From assembly GCA_023091735.1 (NCBI GenBank), contig JALKBU010000523.1:1-35380 (forward strand): a stretch of DNA of 35,380 bases. Reading direction: 5' to 3'. The stretch's first letter is position 1, and every line of letters starts with the position of its first letter. A model generated the notes under the pieces. That model was not told the DNA's origin. It did no database searches and was given only the letters and a program-made list of their open reading frames with translations. Positions 29,132-35,380 of the stretch are shown here, one piece after another. The translations under genes were made by a program, and so were the position numbers. This DNA is from Trichomonas tenax (taxonomy: Eukaryota; Parabasalia; Trichomonadida; Trichomonadidae).

Positions 29132-30385
29132 TTACTTGCATCTCTCCATAGCAGCAAGGGCGAGCTTCCTGCCGAGTTGCTCGCACTTGGCAAGATCCTC
29201 ATCCTTCGGGTTCCAGTAGGCCATAACTGGCTCATCGACTTCTGGGAGCTTCTGTGGCTTGACAATCTGGCTGCGGAGCTCGTTTGGAACGATCTTCTGC
29301 TGCCAGCCGTATGTGCCGAAGAGGCCAACTGGCTTGTTCTTGATGCCGAGGCATCTGAGGTAGTTAAGGTGCATTGAGATATCTGGAAGGATGTTCTCGT
29401 GGAGTGTTGAAGAGCCGAAGGCGACAGCGGCAGCATCCATAACCTCTGTAGCAGAGCGTGTGATGTGGGTCTTACGAGCATGCATCATGACGCACTCCAT
29501 CTTCTCCTTGCAGACGCCAGAAGCGACGGCCTCAGCCATCTTCTCTGTGCCGTACCAGTTGCAGTCGTAGATGACAGCGACCTTTGGGTTTGGCTTGTAA
29601 GAAGCCCACTGTGTGTAGAGCTTGATAGCGTGCTCGAGGTCCTCCTTGCGGCGGAAGCCGACACCGTGAGCTGGGAGAACGTAATCAAGGCCTGGGAGCT
29701 TAGAAGCGACCTTAAGAGCGTTGAGAACTGGCTTGCCAAGGCGCTGAAGGATGTTAGCGTAGTAGGACTTGATTTCTGTGTTGAAGAGTCCCATATCGAT
29801 CTCATCGACGAAACGCTTGTTAGAAGCGATGTGCTGCCCGAAGCAGTCAGATGAGAAGAGGATTTTCTGGGCTGGGAGGTATGTAACGCATGACTCTGGC
29901 CAGTGAGCCATTGGAACTCCAGCCAAGACAGCCTGGCGGTCACCGAGGCTGAATGGCTCGCCTGGCTTGACGATCTTAACGTTCCACTTGGAAACGTCGT
30001 AGAATCTTGCCATTGTGTTGTAGCACATCTTTGTCATGACAACTTCGATGTGTGGAGCCTTCTCGATGAGCATAGCAGCGCCAGAGGAGTGGTCTGGCTC
30101 AGCGTGCTGAACGATGATTCTCTTGAGTCCCTTCAAATCATTGCCACAGATCGATTGAAGGCGATCAATCCAGCCGTGTGCGAGTGTGTATTTGACAGCA
30201 TCAACGACTGTTGGCTCAGACGACTGAATGAGGTAAGAGTTGTAGGAAGTGCCAACTGGAGATTGCATTGAATGGAACTCACGAAGGTCCCAATCGTTGA
30301 CACCAATCCAAAGGATGTCGTCGCAGACCTTTGTAACGCCTAAATCGAGGGCGGAGAACATGCGGTGGCTCGAGTTGCTGAGCAT
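29132..30385 (-). CDS. Hydrogenosomal A-type flavodiiron protein (oxygen reductase)
   Basis: 417 residues from the ATG at 30385; longer upstream frames lack a good start. It begins MLSNSSHRMF, matching the short hydrogenosomal presequence pattern (MLS..., Arg at -2 from the cleavage site). The metallo-beta-lactamase-type domain (about 20-260) has all di-iron ligands: H94-x-E96-x-D98-H99 in HAEPDHSSG, H161, D180 and H240, with family spacing. The flavodoxin domain (about 266-410) has the FMN loop YDCNWYGTEKMA. There is no rubredoxin domain, as in class A enzymes. In Trichomonas vaginalis the hydrogenosomal homologue reduces O2 to water and so protects the oxygen-sensitive enzymes there; homologues elsewhere also reduce NO. 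The gene is clearly GC-richer, with C-ending codons, than its flanks, which fits strong expression; the family in trichomonads is usually seen as acquired from bacteria. The stop lies in GTAAAC (TAAA). A TGCACTTTTTT element 27 nt upstream is an imperfect Inr. Confidence 0.95.
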   Translation of the reverse strand: MLSNSSHRMFSALDLGVTKVCDDILWIGVNDWDLREFHSMQSPVGTSYNSYLIQSSEPTVVDAVKYTLAHGWIDRLQSICGNDLKGLKRIIVQHAEPDHSSGAAMLIEKAPHIEVVMTKMCYNTMARFYDVSKWNVKIVKPGEPFSLGDRQAVLAGVPMAHWPESCVTYLPAQKILFSSDCFGQHIASNKRFVDEIDMGLFNTEIKSYYANILQRLGKPVLNALKVASKLPGLDYVLPAHGVGFRRKEDLEHAIKLYTQWASYKPNPKVAVIYDCNWYGTEKMAEAVASGVCKEKMECVMMHARKTHITRSATEVMDAAAVAFGSSTLHENILPDISMHLNYLRCLGIKNKPVGLFGTYGWQQKIVPNELRSQIVKPQKLPEVDEPVMAYWNPKDEDLAKCEQLGRKLALAAMERCK

Positions 30386-32859
30386 TTTTTTTAAATAAAC
30401 AAAAAAGTGCAAAAAATCAATGCTTAGCGGGCCCATCGAATTTTCTTACGAACCTCAATTTTTTCTATGAACTTCAATCGTCAAAGTTGGCCATCACTAA
30501 TTATTGACTATGGACATAGAAAATATTAAAGAAAAAATTGATAGCTGAACCGAACACATTTGTTTAAATTATTTTTAATTTGGTGATTTTACAATCTCCA
30601 TGATCTGTATATCAATATTTCACGGTTTATATCCGATTCTCTCTGACATCGGGGATTTCACACATAATTTTCTAATTTTTATTATAAAAATACGATTTTC
30701 TCATTATTTATTCATATAAATCAGTAAATTTATAATAATATTTATTTGACTTTGGATTTGCTGTAGAACAATAAATATTTTATTCGATAATCTTGAATTT
30801 TCAAAAAGTGGGCTCTTCAATATCGAGTCATAATCATAAATTTCGTTATTTCCTGAAGAGCTATTATCCGAAAAGTCTATTTATTACCGAATTTTCGAAA
30901 ATTAAAATAATTCCATCATCGATTTTATGAGAAAAATGCGAAAACAGGCTATCGCGTTGCATATCGATATAGATCAAGTTTTCCTCTGAAAATACAGTGC
31001 AATTGGATGCTTAACTCGATTATTTTGTTACAAATAAAATTGATTTCGGTCATAAATATGGATTAAAGGAACAATTTTAAGTATTTAAAGAAAAAATTTT
31101 AAATTGCCTTAATAATATTTTGGTTACGAAGTTCAAATCAGTTTATAATTTAATGATGCAAATAATATTCATCTTTTAGAGTTTTACATACGATAATCAT
31201 CGTACCCAGAAACTGTTTAGACCAAATCTGAGGTTAACGTGTTGAAAAATCCCATTTTTTTTTGATATTTTGATATTTTCGCAATCAATAATGATAAATC
31301 ATAGTTCCTCTTGTTTGTTTAATCACACACGTGAAAATATGTTTATTGATAGAAGTTTATTTAGACAACAACATGAAAAAGTTCATGAAAATCTTGATTT
31401 CTTCAAAAAATGATTTATTTGATGGATATTCGTGACCAGTTTATATAGTTTCTGATGAATTGTTGATGTCTATGTTTTAAAATGACCTTTGGTCGATTTT
31501 GTTGATCTTCTACTGACTTTTCAATTGTCAACGATGCAATAACGAATAGCATCAAAATAACGCTGAATATTTGTCATGTAAAGGTTGGAAAACTTCTGCA
31601 TTTGTCCAATTTTCGATTTTAAGCATTTGTTGCGCTGAAAAATCATTTTCTTAAGAATGACGACTCTAACAAATTTTCATCCATTGATAACACATCAAAA
31701 TCACAAAGAAACATATATTGTTGATGAAAATTATATTTAGCCATTGGACATATCATAAATTTTCGTTTTTTGAATAATATCAAATTGTTTTTCAATATAA
31801 TGAATGTTTTATCCATTAAACATTAAAGATATATCATTAAAAGAAGTTTTTAATCATAAACACAATTGAAAATTCGAGGGAAACTGAAAAATGGAAGAAA
31901 TAAATTCAACATCTCATTGATATTTAATATATATTTTGTTATAAGTATGATAAATAGTTACATATACTATACTATAATACATCTAATGAGTTTAAAATAG
32001 TTTATTATAAATATAAAAGCAGAAATTTTGGATAATTCGATGAAAGATGTTAATTTGATGTATAGCTCAAATATAGCATTCAAAATGAAGTTTCTAATAC
32101 AGACATATGGATGTGTTTGAAATACCTCATTTTAACCAAAAAGTGGAATAAAGTCTTAAACTTATTCGAATTATGAGTTTCGAGCATTGTGAGTATTGAC
32201 CAAAACATTAAATAAAAACAATTACAATATGTTCTCTCTGATTTTTGAGTAATTTTGTTTCACAAATATTATAAAACCCTAACATATCTATTCAACATGT
32301 AAAACGTCAGTTTTAAGCCCAAAACCGACGTTCTCTTAGTTCAAACAATAGCAAAAATGAAAAACCTCATCTGATGAAAAAAAGATAACAATTAGCTCCA
32401 TCTTTTCTCCATTCCAATAGATTTTTCTCCACAAAATATGATGCTTGAGCCTGAAAATTCCATTATTTTTTTTTACATTTTAGGAAAATCTTTTCGATAA
32501 AAGGCCAAAACTATGCAAAACAGACACAAAAAAGCACACAGAGACGTTTTCTAATAAATTTAGAGAAACTTGTAAAAAAATTGCAAAAATTTGAATAAAA
32601 ATTGATCAAAAGATACACAATTTCAATTTATGATCCCGATACAAAATATGCATGATTATGTTGATCTAGAAGAGTTCTGTCTATATAACAATGAACATAA
32701 TTCAATAGAAAATAATCGTGTTTCAATGGGAAAAAATAAATAATGATCCCCAATAAAAATTTGAACTTTTCATAATTCTCTATATCTCCTTTAGCTATAT
32801 TTCATTCTTCACTAAATAAAAATTTTCCATGTTAGACGATGAATAGGAACTCAATTTAT
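30386..32859. other. 2.5-kb divergent intergenic spacer
   Basis: It lies between the leftward flavodiiron gene and the rightward surface-protein gene. It is strongly AT-rich with stops in all frames. Two further ACATGTAAA motifs (about 31575 and 32295) and a 12-bp hairpin (32303-32332) are present. No gene is supported. Confidence 0.5.
32303..32332. repeat. Hairpin with 12-bp stem
   Basis: AACGTCAGTTTT-AAGCCC-AAAACCGACGTT: 11 of 12 pairs match (one A opposite C) with a 6-nt loop, next to an ACATGTAAAA motif. Confidence 0.6.
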
Positions 32860-32867
32860 TCATTTTT
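32860..32867 (+). promoter_or_regulatory. Initiator (Inr) before the surface-protein gene
   Basis: TCATTTTT with A+1 at 32862, 8 nt before the ATG at 32870. This is the classic sequence and spacing of a trichomonad Inr and fixes the start codon. Confidence 0.75.
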
Positions 32868-32869
32868 TT

Positions 32870-34792
32870 ATGTATAGGTTGAATATATTGATATGCAGCT
32901 GTCTGGCTGTTCTCATTGTCTTAGCAGCTAGTGTAGCATCAGTCAGAGGACTTGGAATGACTAACAGAGTATCTTTTGAGTCAAAGAAATCAATTCGTGC
33001 AAATGCTCCATGGATCACAGTTGATGATGAGTTTGAAAGCTCATACTCACCTAATACAGATATATCTATCTATATATCTTATGGAGATGCTGATAATAAG
33101 GATTCATTGACACTTTATTTCAAAGATTCAAATGGACCTCAGGCTATTGATTATCTATACACTAAAGGCGGTGTGAGAAGCAAAGCTGTAACGTACACTT
33201 ATTCGACACCGAGCACACCTGGAACATACACTATTAGCTTCTATGTCATTGATAGAAGTGGATATTATTCAGACTCTTTTAGTACGAGGATTGTTGTCGC
33301 AGGAAGCAAACCAACAATAGCAATAAAGACATCCCCAGAGTCTCAGTACTATCCAGGTGACGTTGCATCGTTCTCTGCCAACATCTATGACAGTGATTAC
33401 TATGAACAAATAACGGTTTCAGTGAGTTATAACAAAGGCTCCAAAAGCCACGTTGATAGCTTCACTTCTTATCAACAGAATCATCTTGTTAGCTTTAGTG
33501 TTCAAATCCCCAGTGATGAAACTGTCGGACAAAAGTCAATTGTCATTTATGCACATGATGGCATTTATACTGTAAGCAAAACATTAACAATCACTATTAT
33601 TAATGTTGCTGATCAAACACCTATATTCACACCATCTCACAGCCCAATGGCAACTCCATTTAACACCCCAATGTTCACACCACAAATAACACCATTGTCA
33701 ACACCATCTACAACACCAATGTCAACACCATCTACAACACCTTCAACAACACCATCTACAACACCTTCAACAACACCAATGTCAACACCTTCAACAACAC
33801 CATCTACAACACCAATGTCAACACCATCTACAACACCTTCAACAACACCATTGTCAACACCTTCAACAACACCATCTACAACACCTTCAACAACACCAAT
33901 GTCAACACCTTCAACAACACCATCTACAACACCAATGTCAACACCATCTACAACACCTTCAACAACACCATTGTCACCAGTTGAAACACCATCATTTACA
34001 TCCTTTGAAACTCCAATAACAACTCCATATGATTCACCGAAAGAAACGCCTTTAACAACACCGATTCAAACAGTTTCAGAGACTCCATCTCAGACTGCTG
34101 AAATGACTCTATCTACAACACCGATTGAAACAGCAGAAGAAACACCCAATGATACTCCTAAGACAACACCAGTAGAGACACCTTTTGATACTGCATCAGA
34201 AATACAATTTTCTACGCCAAGCGAAACTGCTTCACAGACACCATCAATAACACCTATTAAAACAGTTTCAATGACCAAAATTTCAATCCCAGATCAGCCA
34301 CCAAAACAGACTCCAACAGCAGAAAAACCAATATCAACTCCAATCGAATCACCAAAAGCAACACCGGTGCATTCAACAGTGAATGTAATCCTCACAGCAG
34401 TTCCATTACCTTCAAAAACACAGTCGGCAAATAATCACAACTCAGGTGAACGAAATACATCGAATTATTTGAAAGACAATGATGTCAAAAAGAAGAGTCT
34501 TAACATATACATCATTATTGGAGTAGTTGCAGCAATTCTTATTGCTGTCATTGTTATTGTAGTTTTGATTGTTAAATATGTTAAAAGAAGTGAATCATCA
34601 GATGAAGAAGCAACAAATTCGGATATCGAAATGCAGCAAGAAAGTGTCATTGTTACACCTTCTTCAGATCTTCTTGTCACAATGGATAATCCATTATTTA
34701 CAACAACAGTGATGGAAGATAGTGATATCGATCCTTTCAATACTTGCGAAAAAGAGAATTATGAAAAATATTTTGATATTCATGTTGAATAA
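32870..34792 (+). CDS. Type I surface protein: two Ig-like domains, mucin-like TPSTTP stalk, membrane helix, endocytic-type tail
   Basis: 640 residues. A signal peptide covers about 1-27 (MYRLNILICSCLAVLIVLAA...). Two Ig/cadherin-like beta-sandwich domains follow, at about 46-143 and 147-246; each ends in a similar strand pair (GTYTISFYVIDRSG; GQKSIVIYAHDGIY). Residues about 252-530 form a Ser/Thr/Pro stalk with TP every 3-5 residues, including perfect TPSTTP units at 275-369; it is expected to be heavily O-glycosylated and extended. One membrane helix lies at about 545-568 (IIIGVVAAILIAVIVIVVL), followed by KYVKR and a 72-residue acidic cytoplasmic tail with NPLF (607-610) and DPF (621-623), resembling the NPx(Y/F)-type motifs reported in tails of trichomonad BspA and Pmp proteins. 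It is likely a host- or environment-facing adhesin-like protein; no ligand is known. The stop lies in ATAAAT (TAAA). Confidence 0.88.
   Translation: MYRLNILICSCLAVLIVLAASVASVRGLGMTNRVSFESKKSIRANAPWITVDDEFESSYSPNTDISIYISYGDADNKDSLTLYFKDSNGPQAIDYLYTKGGVRSKAVTYTYSTPSTPGTYTISFYVIDRSGYYSDSFSTRIVVAGSKPTIAIKTSPESQYYPGDVASFSANIYDSDYYEQITVSVSYNKGSKSHVDSFTSYQQNHLVSFSVQIPSDETVGQKSIVIYAHDGIYTVSKTLTITIINVADQTPIFTPSHSPMATPFNTPMFTPQITPLSTPSTTPMSTPSTTPSTTPSTTPSTTPMSTPSTTPSTTPMSTPSTTPSTTPLSTPSTTPSTTPSTTPMSTPSTTPSTTPMSTPSTTPSTTPLSPVETPSFTSFETPITTPYDSPKETPLTTPIQTVSETPSQTAEMTLSTTPIETAEETPNDTPKTTPVETPFDTASEIQFSTPSETASQTPSITPIKTVSMTKISIPDQPPKQTPTAEKPISTPIESPKATPVHSTVNVILTAVPLPSKTQSANNHNSGERNTSNYLKDNDVKKKSLNIYIIIGVVAAILIAVIVIVVLIVKYVKRSESSDEEATNSDIEMQQESVIVTPSSDLLVTMDNPLFTTTVMEDSDIDPFNTCEKENYEKYFDIHVE
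33735..33976 (+). repeat. Perfect 120-nt tandem duplication in the TPSTTP stalk
   Basis: 33735-33856 and 33855-33976 are identical base for base at an offset of 120 nt (40 codons). Each copy is itself built from 12- and 15-nt units coding STTP and variants with MSTP or LSTP. Confidence 0.95.
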
Positions 34793-35380
34793 ATGTCTGC
34801 ATGTTCTTTGTTATAATATATATCTTTTTTTGATATCTTAAAAAAACTGATACAATCAAAGCAATATCAACAAATTTTTTGGAAGAATTTTAATTGGCAC
34901 AGATTCGTTATTTAGTATAATATGGAATGGACGATATACAAATAAAATAAGAACTCCATTTGTTGATTATTAACTCGATAATTTTAAAATATGTTCCGCA
35001 TAAAAATTTAATGTTATCATATCCAAAAAAAAAAAAATCAATTATAAACTTTTCAAAGACGAGAATCAAAAGAATAAGAATGACACAATGTAGTTCTATA
35101 TCAATGATATCTTTTAATTGAAATTTGTAAAATGAATTGAATGAAAACAGACCAAATTTAGGCAATATTTTTCCTTCTGCGGTGTAGTCCCGCGACCTTC
35201 ATAACATTTTATCTGATCCATATTTTTTCGATTTGAAAGTACTTTCATGTACTTATTGATAGTTGTCTATCCAGTGGTATAAGTGGCACAGTCTATATAT
35301 CTATCAAATCATTGATTGCATTTCAAACCGTCCAAAAATATACGATTTCCAGCATAAATGTATGCGCTACTATGCAGCAT
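34793..35380. other. 3' flank of the surface-protein gene
   Basis: AT-rich with no gene supported. A short GC-richer patch, TTCTGCGGTGTAGTCCCGCG (35174-35193), stands out, with GCGG pairing to CCGC, but it is too short to interpret. Confidence 0.4.

Noticed and set aside
29903..30271. 122-codon plus-strand frame over the flavodiiron gene
   Set aside because: Shadow of the GC-rich minus-strand gene with all metal-ligand motifs in the minus frame.

Overview
The window reads as nuclear DNA of a trichomonad (a parabasalid such as Trichomonas or Tritrichomonas; the species cannot be decided from the sequence alone). The evidence is: compact intronless genes in very AT-rich spacers; trichomonad initiator (Inr, TCA+1-Y-W) matches 8 to 50 bases before several start codons; many stop codons embedded in TAAA, the trichomonad poly(A) signal; a flavodiiron protein with a short hydrogenosomal-type presequence (MLS...R); and protein families typical of the group (Fray-like and CAMK-like kinases, LisH-RasGEF, PLAC8, Tup1-like WD40, Pmp-like beta-helix proteins, Ser/Thr/Pro-stalked surface proteins).

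Layout. 1-1401 (-) is the 5' part of a coiled-coil/low-complexity protein cut by the window edge. 1897-3270 (-) is a Ste20-group OSR1/SPAK/Fray-like kinase, divergent from a PLAC8 protein (4234-4548, +). A LisH-RasGEF follows (5511-7283, +). The next spacer holds a 287-bp non-autonomous inverted-repeat element (7826-8112) with an internal 21-bp tandem repeat. 8818-15240 (-) is a 2140-residue protein of unknown role whose acidic repeat tail is cut by what looks like a fresh nonsense change. 15558-16763 (-) is a Tup1-like WD40 protein. 16796-21440 is a 4.6-kb AT-rich stretch without a convincing gene, but with a back-to-back series of three inverted repeats (18742-18939), a GC-rich island (17676-17740) and a 57-codon orphan ORF. 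21441-22352 (+) is a small CAMK-like kinase.

22353-28650 is mostly a gene graveyard: a Pmp-like beta-helix gene broken by one TGA codon plus a 30-bp scrap of a sister copy, a frameshifted GC-rich Lys/Glu-rich gene, and a multiply broken Fringe-like (GT31) glycosyltransferase. One intact orphan gene of 454 codons (26316-27680, +) sits among them. 29132-30385 (-) is the hydrogenosomal flavodiiron protein. After a 2.5-kb spacer, 32870-34792 (+) encodes a type I surface protein with two Ig-like domains, a TPSTTP mucin-like stalk grown by a perfect 120-nt duplication, one membrane helix and a tail with NPLF and DPF motifs.

The genes are single transcription units with no operon logic. The intact ones cover signalling (two kinases, a Ras exchange factor), repression of transcription, oxygen defence in the hydrogenosome and the cell surface. 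The parts most worth a second look are the inverted-repeat structures in the spacers and the several young-looking inactivating changes.
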